DNA of 64,000 nt from Rippkaea orientalis PCC 8801 (GCF_000021805.1 NC_011726.1:930001-994000), one strand, 5' to 3'. Shown: positions 1-8,640, counted from the stretch's first letter. Notes: a model not told the origin generated them from the letters alone. Numbers and translations are program-made.

Positions 1-2
1 AA

Positions 3-446
3 TTTGTGATCACCTCTGTTCCGTTTTTCCCCGATAAATTGTCAGGGGGAGGACTTGATCAAGATAAATGGGGCGGTTTTTTGAAGCAACGGACGGAATT
101 ACTCGATTTAATCTTTGAACGCGACTTAAAACGGGTGGTCTTTTTAGCGGGAGATGTGGCTTGTGGGATGAGTGCAGAGGTGTATTGTCCAGAAAAACCG
201 GATTTTAAGGTGGTTTCCGTGATCTCATCGGGTTTATTTTGGCCGTTCACCCACCGCGCAGCCAAGCACTTTCAAATGAATGGTAAGCTGGCAACGCTGT
301 CGTCTCATCAATATGAATTAGTTCATTGTGGTCCGGTGGTTTCGATTGATCATTTCACCCGAATTAATGCCAATCTTGATGGTTTAATCGTAGAAATGTT
401 TTCTAGTACCGGACGACCCTGCGGAAGAAAAATTCACGAGTTTTAG
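3..446 (+). CDS. C-terminal part of a PhoD-like metallophosphatase (5' truncated by window edge)
   Basis: The reading frame is already open at the first bases of the window, so the gene begins upstream and only its last ~148 codons are present. The fragment contains a segment reading VVFLAGDV followed by a Ser-Ser-Gly-Leu stretch. This resembles the end of the metallophosphatase core of PhoD/alkaline-phosphatase-D-like proteins, where an SGDVH motif supplies metal ligands. Here the His after GDV is replaced by Ala. Members hydrolyse phosphoesters and are often exported, but the missing N-terminus prevents judging a signal peptide. The family call is tentative; a generic metallophosphoesterase is equally possible. 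Confidence 0.45.
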   Translation, partial: FVITSVPFFPDKLSGGGLDQDKWGGFLKQRTELLDLIFERDLKRVVFLAGDVACGMSAEVYCPEKPDFKVVSVISSGLFWPFTHRAAKHFQMNGKLATLSSHQYELVHCGPVVSIDHFTRINANLDGLIVEMFSSTGRPCGRKIHEF

Positions 447-483
447 CAGGACTCTACCGTGAAAATTTGATCAATAGGATTTA

Positions 484-502
484 GGGTTAACGCTGTTAAC
501 CC
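484..502. repeat. short palindrome GGGTTAAC-GCT-GTTAACCC
   Basis: This is a perfect 8-bp inverted repeat with a 3-nt centre, about 40 bp after the stop of the truncated gene. No T-run follows it, so it is not a classical terminator. It resembles the longer palindrome at 42420-42447 (GGGGTCAAC/GTTGACCCC), suggesting one small dispersed family. Confidence 0.5.
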
Positions 503-620
503 CCACATTCCCCAAAAATTTTTCATCTGATTAAAGATTAATATAAGATTAACGTGATACAAACATTAGATTAAGCCTTAGCTTAGTTGAGGTAATTTAT
601 CCTAAAAATCTATAACAAGA

Positions 621-1544
621 ATGAACCTAAAAAATCCATCATCTACTCCTGAAATTGTCTGTTTTGGATCGTTTATTGCCATGAATCTGCTGGTACTCGA
701 TGAATGGCCGCAACGCAATTTTGGCTGTGTTTTTAAAGAATACCGAGATAGCATTGGACAAGACGCGGCCATGATTGCGTTGATGTTACAGGACTGGAAT
801 ATCCAAACGGCGATGATCGGTTCCGCCGTGGGAACAGACTTTCGAGGAAAATGGCTGGTGGATCAATTTAATGATCGCGGTGTTTTAGGGGAAGTGCGCG
901 TCGATCCTAACCTTTCGACTATGTTAGCTATTTTACTGAGTGATTCCAGTGGCGATCGCACTTATTTTTGGCAACCCGATCCCCAAGTACTCGCCACTTT
1001 AGACACGGCCGATCTTTCCCTGTTACCCAGCAGCAAACTACTTTATGTAGACTGGTACGATGAAGATCATATACTGCGCCCCATGGATGAAGCGGTTAAA
1101 TTGGGCATCCCTGTTTATCTGAATTTAGAACATTTACACGAAAATCCCGATATTTTAGCCCGTTACGCGGGACGAGCGACGATTTGTCAAGCCGTTACCG
1201 ATGCAGCACAACGGGGAGAGGAGTCACCCTTAACCGTTGCCAAGCGACTCCTAGAGGTTGGGGTCGAAATTGCCGTTATTACCCTCGCAGGGGAAGGCTG
1301 TTTTGTGATGCGCGGGACGGAAATGGTACGAGTTCAGACTCCCAATATTAAAGCAGTTGATTCCTTTGGCGCGGGAGCGACCTTTTCCGCCGCTTTTATT
1401 TATGGTTATCTACAAGGGTGGAGTCTGGAAAAAATGGCTCGGTTTGCTACTGCTACAGCTTCTATTAAGTGTAGTCGAGTGGGACTCGAAACCCCCAATT
1501 TATCGGAAGCTCAAAAACTCGCCGAACAGCTTCATAGCGAATAG
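621..1544 (+). CDS. PfkB/ribokinase-family protein lacking the catalytic Asp
   Basis: A 307-aa protein with the PfkB carbohydrate-kinase fold. The C-terminal signature around residues 246-256 reads VDSFGAGATF where active members have DTxGAGD. The Asp of GAGD is the catalytic base in this family, and here residue 253 is Ala (codon GCG at 1377-1379). The N-terminal substrate-loop motif is also altered: DSIGQDAA around 43-50 instead of GGxxxNxA. The length is normal and there is no frameshift, so it is a preserved but divergent member, perhaps a non-catalytic sugar or nucleoside binder. It stands alone, 58 bp before the MATE gene on the same strand. A normal kinase activity cannot be assumed. 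Confidence 0.75.
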   Translation: MNLKNPSSTPEIVCFGSFIAMNLLVLDEWPQRNFGCVFKEYRDSIGQDAAMIALMLQDWNIQTAMIGSAVGTDFRGKWLVDQFNDRGVLGEVRVDPNLSTMLAILLSDSSGDRTYFWQPDPQVLATLDTADLSLLPSSKLLYVDWYDEDHILRPMDEAVKLGIPVYLNLEHLHENPDILARYAGRATICQAVTDAAQRGEESPLTVAKRLLEVGVEIAVITLAGEGCFVMRGTEMVRVQTPNIKAVDSFGAGATFSAAFIYGYLQGWSLEKMARFATATASIKCSRVGLETPNLSEAQKLAEQLHSE

Positions 1545-1602
1545 TTAATAGTGAATAGTTAACGAGCAAAATTTCCTCCCAACGTTTCCCTTCAATCAAT
1601 CA

Positions 1603-2970
1603 ATGTTTTCAAGAAATAGCGATCGCTTTGGGTTTGATTTTATCAAACTAACCGTTACCAATATTCTCTCAAATATCATGATTCCTTTGGCGGGATTGGT
1701 CGATCTCGCCTTTTTGGGACATCTAACAGATATTCGTCATTTAGCTGGAGTTGCTTTGGCGACAATTTTGTTTGATTATCTCTATCGTACTTGTAAATTT
1801 TTACGGATGACGACAACAGGAACAACCGCTCAAGCAGTCGGAAGAGAGGAACCAGATACCGTCTTATTAACCCTGTTACGCCATGGGTTTTTAGCGTTAA
1901 TCGTAGCAGCAATTATCCTTTTATTACAGCATCCTTTAAGAGAATTAGGGTTTACGATTTTGACGGCTGTTCCTGATGTTAAACAGGCCGGTACAGACTA
2001 TTTTAATGCGCGTATTTGGGGGGCACCGGCCGCTTTAATGAATTTTGTCGTTATCGGTTGGTTTTTGGGACGTAAACAGAGTAATATCGTGTTAATTATG
2101 TCCTTAGTTGGCAATGGAGTGAATATTCTTTTAGATTATTGGTTTATTATGCGTTTAGGATGGAATAGTGTGGGTGCAGGGGCTGCTACAGCTATTAGTC
2201 AATATGGGATGTTACTGTTAGGAATTATTGTCATACTCTGGGAAGGTTGGTTGCTTCAGTTGCCAAAAGTTGCTCAAAAGATTTTTCAATTAGATGCGAT
2301 GAAATCGGCTTTGGGAATCAATTTTGATATTTGGATACGCACCCTAGCCAGTGTTTCAACCTTTGCCATTTTTACTAACTTGAGTAGTGCCTTTGGAACC
2401 CTCATTTTAGCGAGTAATAGTTTAATGATAGAAGTGATTAATTTAGCGGTTTTCTTGATAGAAGGCTCAGCCTTTGCTACGGAAACCTTTGCAGGAGCTT
2501 TTTATGGAGAAGGTCGTCGAGAAAATCTGCCGTCTTTATTAGGATTTTCTGCTGCTCTTAGTGTGAGTTTAGGAGGTGTTTTAGCCTTAATTTTTATCAT
2601 TTTTCCAGAGCCCATGTTTGGACTATTAACTAATCATCAGGAAGTGATTGAACAAATCAACCAATATACCCTATGGTTATTGCCTATTCTCATTATTCTG
2701 TCAGTCGTTTATATGTTAGAAGGCTATTTTTTAGGCTTAACCCAAGTCTTGATTATTCGTAATAGTATGTTAATGGCAGCCATCATAGGCTTTTTACCTT
2801 TAGCTATCTGCGCTTGGCAATTCAAAAATGTGCATTTATTATGGACAGGATTGTTATTATTTATGGGGACGAGAGCGTTAACATTAGGTCTATCAGTTCC
2901 TCAAAGCTTTAATGAAGATGAATTGGCGAGTCTACCGAACCTCAACAAAACGACTCAGAACAGTATATGA
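1603..2970 (+). CDS. MATE-family multidrug/toxin efflux transporter (DinF-like)
   Basis: A 455-aa polytopic membrane protein with about twelve hydrophobic segments in two similar halves, as in MATE antiporters. The opening stretch (LTVTNILSNIMIPLAGLVDLAFLGHL, here given only as landmark residues 17-40) matches the family start, where the first helix carries the P-L-x-x-x-x-D-x-A-x-x-G pattern. MATE proteins extrude cationic compounds using Na+ or H+ gradients at the plasma membrane; the DinF-like branch is suggested by overall form. The substrate is unknown. It is followed 49 bp downstream by upp. The start ATG is the first in frame, with no strong Shine-Dalgarno. Confidence 0.88.
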   Translation: MFSRNSDRFGFDFIKLTVTNILSNIMIPLAGLVDLAFLGHLTDIRHLAGVALATILFDYLYRTCKFLRMTTTGTTAQAVGREEPDTVLLTLLRHGFLALIVAAIILLLQHPLRELGFTILTAVPDVKQAGTDYFNARIWGAPAALMNFVVIGWFLGRKQSNIVLIMSLVGNGVNILLDYWFIMRLGWNSVGAGAATAISQYGMLLLGIIVILWEGWLLQLPKVAQKIFQLDAMKSALGINFDIWIRTLASVSTFAIFTNLSSAFGTLILASNSLMIEVINLAVFLIEGSAFATETFAGAFYGEGRRENLPSLLGFSAALSVSLGGVLALIFIIFPEPMFGLLTNHQEVIEQINQYTLWLLPILIILSVVYMLEGYFLGLTQVLIIRNSMLMAAIIGFLPLAICAWQFKNVHLLWTGLLLFMGTRALTLGLSVPQSFNEDELASLPNLNKTTQNSI

Positions 2971-3019
2971 TAATTCAGGATAGCTCATCCCCCATCGTCT
3001 TCAAATTGTCTGGTATTAG

Positions 3020-3670
3020 ATGAATGTTCAACTGCGCGTTTATGTCCCCGATCACCCTTTAATTAAGCATTGGTTAGGAGTTGCCCGTGACGTTAATACT
3101 CCTTGTGTCCTCTTCAAAACCGCGATGACAGAATTAGGACGCTGGTTAACCTACGAAGCGACTCGCTATTGGCTACCTACCCTAGAAACAACCATTGAAA
3201 CGCCCCTAGCTGAGTCTCCAGCGACGTTAATTAATCCCCAAGTCCCCATCGCCGTTATTCCCATTTTACGCGCTGGATTGGCCTTATTAGATGGAGCCCA
3301 AACCCTTTTACCCTTAGCCTCCACCTATCATTTAGGATTAGTTCGAGATGAAGAAACCCTAGAAGTCAGTTGTTATCTCAATAAATTACCGCCCAAATTT
3401 GAACCCCAAACCCACATTATCATCCTAGAACCGATGTTAGCGACTGGGGGATCGATTATGATAGCCATGGAAGAAATCACCAAACGCGGAGGAGATCCCG
3501 CTTTAATGCGCATTATTTCGGTGGTAGCAGCCCCTCCTGCTTTGCAAAAATTAAGCCAAGACTATCCCAATTTGAATATCTATACGGCTATTATTGATGA
3601 AGGGATCAATAGTAAAGGCTATATTGTTCCTGGGTTGGGAGATGCGGGCGATCGCGCTTTTGGAACCTAG
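3020..3670 (+). CDS. upp: uracil phosphoribosyltransferase
   Basis: A 216-aa enzyme converting uracil + PRPP to UMP in pyrimidine salvage, in the cytoplasm. The PRPP-binding loop reads EPMLATGGS near residue 138, where most Upp proteins have DPMLATGGS; the Asp-to-Glu change is conservative. The C-terminal uracil-binding signature YIVPGLGDAGDRAFGT is intact at the very end, as in authentic Upp. Length is typical (about 208-216 aa). It lies downstream of the MATE exporter on the same strand, with no evident functional link. A HIP1 site sits inside the last codons. Confidence 0.95.
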   Translation: MNVQLRVYVPDHPLIKHWLGVARDVNTPCVLFKTAMTELGRWLTYEATRYWLPTLETTIETPLAESPATLINPQVPIAVIPILRAGLALLDGAQTLLPLASTYHLGLVRDEETLEVSCYLNKLPPKFEPQTHIIILEPMLATGGSIMIAMEEITKRGGDPALMRIISVVAAPPALQKLSQDYPNLNIYTAIIDEGINSKGYIVPGLGDAGDRAFGT

Positions 3671-3732
3671 TTAAATTAAATCTTATTTCACTTAATATTT
3701 TGTCGATTGGATAACAATAAAGGTCAGGAATT

Positions 3733-4038
3733 ATGAGTCAACGGGATGGATTTACCGGCGGATTTTTATTAGGAACCCTTGTCGGGGGTGTTGTTGGGGG
3801 TATTGTTGGTACGCTAGTGGCGACACGACGCGATCGCTCTCTAGAGGGACAAGATGAGTCTTTACTCAAGGCCGACAAACGGGAAAAATTGAATAATGAA
3901 GTGAGTATTGAAATGGCACGTCGTCGCTTAGAAAATAAGATTGCTCAGTTAAATTCAGCTATTGATGATGTGCGAGAGCAACTCGGACAAGTTGAGAGTA
4001 ATTCAAGTCAACTAGAAACGTTGACGGAGGAAGTCTAA
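3733..4038 (+). CDS. small YtxH-like membrane-anchored coiled-coil protein
   Basis: A 101-aa protein with a glycine-rich hydrophobic segment at residues 8-30 (repeated GG pairs and GTL motifs), followed by an Arg-Arg-Asp stop-transfer and a charged helical tail (residues 50-95) with coiled-coil heptad character. This architecture is that of YtxH/gas-vesicle-protein-like small stress proteins, whose role is not defined. The start is supported by AGGA about 8 nt upstream of the ATG. The gene converges on the 4164-5831 gene, and the gap holds a MITE-like repeat. Confidence 0.75.
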   Translation: MSQRDGFTGGFLLGTLVGGVVGGIVGTLVATRRDRSLEGQDESLLKADKREKLNNEVSIEMARRRLENKIAQLNSAIDDVREQLGQVESNSSQLETLTEEV

Positions 4039-4044
4039 AATTCC

Positions 4045-4174
4045 AGTAATGCGTTAGAGAAGGCGGTAGGGTGGGCAAATCACAGATTGATCTCGACTAC
4101 CCGTCAAGTAGAAAACTTTGTCCACCCTACAAAACTGAGGAATTTTAAACGTTGAGTAATGCGTTAGAGAAAGC
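4045..4174. repeat. 20-bp direct repeats bracketing the MITE-like element
   Basis: AGTAATGCGTTAGAGAAGGC at 4045-4064 recurs with one mismatch at 4155-4174. The two copies bracket the inverted-repeat element at 4067-4129, and the right copy overlaps the stop codon of the minus-strand gene. They are too long for a usual transposition target duplication. They may reflect a slipped duplication of the gene end before or during insertion. Confidence 0.6.
4067..4129. repeat. MITE-like palindromic element, copy A
   Basis: A 63-bp non-coding unit whose ends are 13-bp inverted repeats with one mismatch (TAGGGTGGGCAAA / TTTGTCCACCCTA). Its centre (AGATTGATCT...GTAGAAAACTTTG) is shared with copy B at 13559-13620. 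Both copies lie between convergent genes. It has no coding capacity, so any movement would depend on a transposase elsewhere. Confidence 0.75.
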
Positions 4175-5831
4175 ATCCTACATAGATGAATGCTTGGGTT
4201 AGATCAGTTTCTTGATTAGGTTGAGAAATGATAGTTGTTTGAGGCAGTTTTTCTTGTAACCAAGGGGATAAAATAGATGTTATTGTCTCTATTTCTTCAC
4301 CATTAATAATGACTTGTTCTAAACTATTTTCAGAGAGTTCTGCCAAAAGATTATTTAAAATTGGCTCTAATTGTTGTATCCAATCATCTATAATTTTTTC
4401 GTTTAATTCTTGACGGGTTACGCCCCAAGATTGTTGTCCTAAAGTCGTTGTAAAACTCTCCTGGTGTTGTAAAATCAATCGAGTCAGTTTTGCCGCTTCT
4501 AAAAAAGCATCTCCTAAAGGATGTTCTTGTAATTGCTGACTGAAGATTTTTCGTAAAGATAAATCAGGCTGTCCAGCTTGAGGAAAAGGAGGTCGAAGAG
4601 GGGGTAAATCTGGACTCAGTTGCGATCGCCATTGCGGCTCAATCAACTGACTAAAAATATCTTGGTCTAAGGATTCTAAGCCATAATTGACCTTTTGAGT
4701 CATTAAACTCGGTAAATCATCTTCTGCCTTTACCAAAGCCAATTGAGTCAACTGTTGCCCTACCGTTAACACTAGAGTCGGTACAACCTTCTCAGAAGGA
4801 GACAGTAAGCTGACCACAAGAGCGATCGCCTGATCCACCCAGATAATTTGTTCTCCCGTTGATATCCAATCATTTTCTAAGAGAATATCTTGCCATTGAG
4901 TGCGATCATTCTCAGTCCATTGACTAGGACAAATAACCATTATCCCGGCTAATTCTAGGGTTAAATCAGTCATCTGAGGGATTAACGCCTCTTTAATCCC
5001 TATTAAAGCCTCTTTCGAGAGATCTTTAACCATGGGGTTAATCGACACTAAACCAGACAGAGAATTAAAACTCCCTTCGAGGGGATAAATCAAGGATTCT
5101 TCAGGATGATTAGGGTTAATTTGCACCAAAACGACGTTTAACCTTGCCCAAGCCAAATTCAGTCCGAGATAGTATCTTTGAGGAGAAGACTCAATTATCG
5201 GGTTTAATTGGGTATTTGACCCTTCAAGCGTCGGTTGACGCAAAGTAATTTCTAATTGTTCTTGTAAACGATTACAATAGGCTAAAAACTTGGCTTCTCC
5301 CTGTTGTCCCAAGTTGTGCATTCTTTCGAGTCCTTCGGCCAAAGACTCAGAATAACTCTGTAAATCTTGACCTAAAGTAGAAAAAATAGTTTTTAACCGG
5401 GAATCTAACTGATGTTCTAGTTCTAACCCTTGGGACGACTGTTGAGAAGAAACTAAAGAATCTTGTAGCAGTTCAGTACAACGACGGGTCAACCCCTGCA
5501 AAAATTCACCCATCATTTTCTGACGTTGTTGTTCTAATTGCTGAATTTCTTGGAGTAAAGATTGTCTCTGATTGCGGAAGTTTTCTAAATCATTACCTAA
5601 GGGTTTTAACCAATCAGTAATATGGGTTTCTAATCTTGTTAGAATAATCTCAGTCAGTTTTTCAACTTTTTGGTCATAGTTTTCAGAATTTTCTGAGAAT
5701 TGACGGGTGAGCAAATAATAGCGCACTCTCTCTAAAAGGGTAGACACCTCCCGATTGTCAGACAGTTGTCCTTCCCAGAGAATTCTCTCAAGGTCAGCAA
5801 TCAAAGATTGGAGATCGTCCTGAATAGCCAC
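4164..5831 (-). CDS. coiled-coil protein with an Hsp70/actin-like ATPase-type C-terminal half
   Basis: A 555-aa protein. Residues ~1-210 are strongly helical and Gln/Glu-rich (coiled coil near 85-125). The remainder looks like a degenerate Hsp70-type actin-like fold: a YYLGLNLAWARLNVVLV stretch near 220 in the position of the first phosphate loop, a WVDQAIALVVSLL segment resembling the DnaK EPTAAALAYG region, and VIINGEEIETITSIL near the C-terminus in place of the DnaK GGSTRIP region. Catalytic glycines are poorly kept, so ATPase activity is doubtful. It is divergent from the CRP-type gene 5960, sharing a 128-bp upstream region. The functional assignment is inference only. Confidence 0.55.
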   Translation of the reverse strand: MAIQDDLQSLIADLERILWEGQLSDNREVSTLLERVRYYLLTRQFSENSENYDQKVEKLTEIILTRLETHITDWLKPLGNDLENFRNQRQSLLQEIQQLEQQRQKMMGEFLQGLTRRCTELLQDSLVSSQQSSQGLELEHQLDSRLKTIFSTLGQDLQSYSESLAEGLERMHNLGQQGEAKFLAYCNRLQEQLEITLRQPTLEGSNTQLNPIIESSPQRYYLGLNLAWARLNVVLVQINPNHPEESLIYPLEGSFNSLSGLVSINPMVKDLSKEALIGIKEALIPQMTDLTLELAGIMVICPSQWTENDRTQWQDILLENDWISTGEQIIWVDQAIALVVSLLSPSEKVVPTLVLTVGQQLTQLALVKAEDDLPSLMTQKVNYGLESLDQDIFSQLIEPQWRSQLSPDLPPLRPPFPQAGQPDLSLRKIFSQQLQEHPLGDAFLEAAKLTRLILQHQESFTTTLGQQSWGVTRQELNEKIIDDWIQQLEPILNNLLAELSENSLEQVIINGEEIETITSILSPWLQEKLPQTTIISQPNQETDLTQAFIYVGCFL

Positions 5832-5959
5832 AGTTACTTGTCCAAAATATTAGAAAAAAGATTACAAAACACAAACAAACTCGAAAAAGTTAACAATTCG
5901 GCCTAGGATTTTTGCTAGGCTTAGCATAGCAGATGGATCGGCAATCCGCTTAAGCACCT

Positions 5960-6667
5960 ATGGAAGAAAGACACAGCTACCGCAATCAAAACGACGAGAT
6001 CGAGAAATTATTAGAAACCGCTTCTTTTTTTGCTGGATTGCCAGAAGAAAGTTTAGCATCGGTGATGAGTCATGCAGTTATCCGTAGTCATCCCGCTAAT
6101 CGCGTTATTTTGCTCGAAAATGACTGGGGAGGAGCCGTTTACTTCATTTTAGAAGGTTGGGTCAAAATTCGGACTCACAACGTTGATGGAAAGGAAATCA
6201 CCCTCAATATCGTTGGAAAAGGCGAAATTATCGGTGAAATGGCAGCCTTAGAAGAAATTCCTCGCTCTACCGATGCCATTACCCTCACCCCAACTACTGT
6301 CAGTAGCATTCCCGCCCAAGATTTTGTTAGTCTTCTACAGAGTGAACCCATTGCGGGGATTCATTTGGCACAATTGATGGCTAAACGGTTACGGCAACTA
6401 AACCGACGCTTACGGTTGCGAGAAGCAGATAGTCTGTCTAGAGTCGCTGATACCCTCATTTTTTTAGCCGAAGGACAGGGAAAACCCACCAAACAGGGTA
6501 TAGAAATTCCGAATTTACCCCACCGAGAATTAAGTAGTATTAGCGGATTAGCTAGGGAAACTGTCACGCGATCGCTGACCAAACTCGAAAAAAAAGGAGT
6601 TATTAAACGGGAAGACGATATTCTGTGTATTAACGATCTAGATGCCTTAGAACAGATTATTAACTAA
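5960..6667 (+). CDS. CRP/FNR-family transcription regulator, probably cAMP-responsive (SYCRP-like)
   Basis: A 235-aa regulator with an N-terminal cyclic-nucleotide-binding domain (residues ~18-135) and a C-terminal Crp-type helix-turn-helix (~155-225). The phosphate-binding cassette reads GEIIGEMAALEEIPRSTDA. It keeps the G-E and R-S residues that contact cAMP in E. coli CRP, unlike NtcA. The recognition helix RETVTRSL is close to CRP RETVGRIL, so a TGTGA-N6-TCACA-type target is likely. It therefore fits the SYCRP1 group better than NtcA. A 6-bp inverted repeat (GCCTAG/CTAGGC, 5901-5920) lies in the divergent upstream region and could be an operator. Confidence 0.82.
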   Translation: MEERHSYRNQNDEIEKLLETASFFAGLPEESLASVMSHAVIRSHPANRVILLENDWGGAVYFILEGWVKIRTHNVDGKEITLNIVGKGEIIGEMAALEEIPRSTDAITLTPTTVSSIPAQDFVSLLQSEPIAGIHLAQLMAKRLRQLNRRLRLREADSLSRVADTLIFLAEGQGKPTKQGIEIPNLPHRELSSISGLARETVTRSLTKLEKKGVIKREDDILCINDLDALEQIIN

Positions 6668-6698
6668 CTTTCAGCTTTTTCAGGAAAATATTGATTTA

Positions 6699-7481
6699 AT
6701 GAACCATTTTAATCCTTCTTCTGATAATACTAATCAAGGGTCTGAGTTAATCTCTAATTCTCTATCCGATGACTCTAATTGGGTTGATGAGGGTGATGAT
6801 AATCAAGAAGTTTCTTTACCCTCTTCTAATCATATTTCCCCTGTCGCTGCTTCTAATATTAAAAACAGTAAAACTTTGGCGATGGTAGAAACAGCATTTT
6901 TAGCCAGTACAGGGAGTTTAATTTGGTTGATTAATTATTATTTTCCCCTGGGTCCAATCTTAAAGATTTTTTTCCCAGTTCCTATTGCTTTAGTTTACCT
7001 AAGATGGGGACACCGGGCTGCTTGGATGGGGGCATTAGTATCGGGATTATTATTAACCGTTTTAATGGGACCGACCCGAAGTATTGTCTTTTTGATCCCC
7101 TATGGACTGATGGGAATACAATTAGGGTATTGTTGGCAACGGGGTGCTAATTGGGGATTTTCGCTGGTCACAGGGGCATTAATTGGAACCTTTGGCTTCT
7201 TTTTTCGGTTCTGGTTATTTTCAATTTTGTTAGGCGAAGATTTATGGCAATATGTGATTACTCAAGTCACGGAATTAGCTGAATGGGTTTTTCTGAAATT
7301 AGGCATTCTATCCCAACCCACTTTTGAATTAATTCAACTGTTGGCAGTCGTCTTAATTTTAATTAATAGTTTAATTTATTTATTTGCCGTTCATTTAGTG
7401 TCTTTATTAGTCTTAGATAAACTGGGAAATCCGATTCCTCGTCCACCTAAATGGGTGAAAGTGATCTTAGATTATGAGTAG
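6699..7481 (+). CDS. DUF2232 family integral membrane protein
   Basis: A 260-aa protein with a hydrophilic acidic, Ser/Asn-rich N-terminus (residues 1-60), then about six hydrophobic segments between residues 65 and 245 and a short basic tail. The arrangement and the PVPIALVYLRWG motif near residue 97 match DUF2232 proteins, found in cyanobacteria and other bacteria and of unknown function (transport-like fold). It starts 31 bp after the CRP-type gene on the same strand and may be co-transcribed. The tRNA-Ser that follows is on the other strand. Confidence 0.75.
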   Translation: MNHFNPSSDNTNQGSELISNSLSDDSNWVDEGDDNQEVSLPSSNHISPVAASNIKNSKTLAMVETAFLASTGSLIWLINYYFPLGPILKIFFPVPIALVYLRWGHRAAWMGALVSGLLLTVLMGPTRSIVFLIPYGLMGIQLGYCWQRGANWGFSLVTGALIGTFGFFFRFWLFSILLGEDLWQYVITQVTELAEWVFLKLGILSQPTFELIQLLAVVLILINSLIYLFAVHLVSLLVLDKLGNPIPRPPKWVKVILDYE

Positions 7482-7559
7482 TTTTTTCACTCAAATTCTT
7501 GGATATTGAGCAAAATAACTTTCAAATCAATCATTTCTTCTTGCTGTTGACTGAGAGAA

Positions 7560-7646
7560 CGGAGAGGGAGGGATTCGAACCCTCGTCTGAGTCACCCCAG
7601 AAGCGGTTTTCGAGACCGCCGCATTCAACCACTCTGCCACCTCTCC
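7560..7646 (-). tRNA. tRNA-Ser (anticodon CGA)
   Basis: On the minus strand an 87-nt class II tRNA can be folded. The acceptor stem is GGAGAGG with CCTCTCC. The anticodon arm is GCGGT-CTCGAAA-ACCGC with CGA in the loop. A long variable arm (about TTCTGGGGTGACTCAGAC) follows, then the T-arm GAGGG-TTCGAAT-CCCTC. The discriminator is G, as expected for serine. CCA is not encoded. It decodes UCG codons. Confidence 0.95.
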
Positions 7647-7718
7647 AGAGGTTAGGGTCTAACGCCCATTATAATATAACGAAGGGAAGTATTGCTAACA
7701 AACTTTCTTCATTAACCT

Positions 7719-8555
7719 ATGTTAGACCTATTAATTGAACCCTTAAAATATAGTTTTATGCAGCGATCGCTCATCGAAGCGGTGATTGTTGGGGTAATTT
7801 GTGCCGTAGTTGGTAGTTATTTAATGGTACAAAGATTAGCTTTACTCGGCGATGCCATTAGTCATTCTGTCTTACCAGGACTCGCTATTGCTTTTATTTT
7901 AGGCATGAATATCTTTGTTGGAGCCTTTATTGCCGGGTTACTCAGTACGGTATTGATTAATATTATTAGAACGCGATCGCCGATTAAAGAAGATGCAGCC
8001 ATGGGAATTGTTTTTTCAGCTTTTTTTGCCCTAGGGATTACGCTAATTACTATTGTTCAAAAAGATAATAAAATTGACCTAAATCATTTCCTATTTGGTA
8101 ACATTCTTGGGGTAACGTATGCTGATGTTAGAGACACCCTAATCATTGCTGTTATTGTCCTTGTTACCGTCATCGCTTTATACAAAGAATTACTCTTTTA
8201 TACCTTCGATAAATTAGGAGCTCAGGCAGTAGGTTTACCCGTCAATTTATTAGATTTAGGACTTATGGTATTAATTGGACTGACCATTGTTGCCAGTTTA
8301 AAAGCCGTAGGAGTCATTCTCGTTTTATCCCTATTAATTACCCCCGCAGCCACGGCTTATTTATTAGTCAGTCGCTTACATTTAATGATGATAGTCGGCG
8401 TAGGAATTGGCATAATTTCTAGCATTAGTGGAATGTATCTAAGCTACTTTTATAACCTGCCATCGGGACCTACCATCGTTTTAGTTGCTTCAGGATTATT
8501 TATCTTAACTTTTCTCTTTAGTCCAAAACACGGACTCCTCATCAGTAAACACTAA
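7719..8555 (+). CDS. ABC-3 family metal (Mn/Zn) transporter permease, MntB/ZnuB-like
   Basis: A 278-aa polytopic protein with about eight membrane helices and the family landmarks VGSYLMVQRLALLGDAISHSVLPG near residue 30 (first 20-residue stretch used only as a landmark) and the SLLITPAATAYLL motif near 205. ABC-3 permeases move Mn, Zn or Fe across the inner membrane together with a periplasmic binding lipoprotein and an ATPase. Neither partner is adjacent: a tRNA lies upstream and uxs downstream. It must use partners encoded elsewhere or be an orphan. Metal specificity cannot be read from the sequence. Confidence 0.88.
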   Translation: MLDLLIEPLKYSFMQRSLIEAVIVGVICAVVGSYLMVQRLALLGDAISHSVLPGLAIAFILGMNIFVGAFIAGLLSTVLINIIRTRSPIKEDAAMGIVFSAFFALGITLITIVQKDNKIDLNHFLFGNILGVTYADVRDTLIIAVIVLVTVIALYKELLFYTFDKLGAQAVGLPVNLLDLGLMVLIGLTIVASLKAVGVILVLSLLITPAATAYLLVSRLHLMMIVGVGIGIISSISGMYLSYFYNLPSGPTIVLVASGLFILTFLFSPKHGLLISKH

Positions 8556-8640
8556 ACAGTTATCAGTCAAAAAATTCTCCCCATTCTCCCCACCCTCCCT
8601 ACTCTCCCCACCCTCCCGACATCCCCCATCCTCTCTACAC
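8556..8640. repeat. low-complexity cyanobacterial intergenic repeat (CAGTTATCAGT + CTCCCCACCCTCCC)
   Basis: Right after the permease stop there is ACAGTTATCAGT and then a pyrimidine tract in which a CTCCCCACCCTCCC unit is tandemly repeated. The 17-mer at 8601-8617 occurs as an exact reverse complement at 12528-12544. Such short tandem repeats are typical of cyanobacterial spacers. Confidence 0.6.

Noticed and set aside
7499..7738. 79-codon plus-strand frame
   Set aside because: It runs across the tRNA-Ser gene on the other strand; its sequence is tRNA-derived, so it is a shadow.
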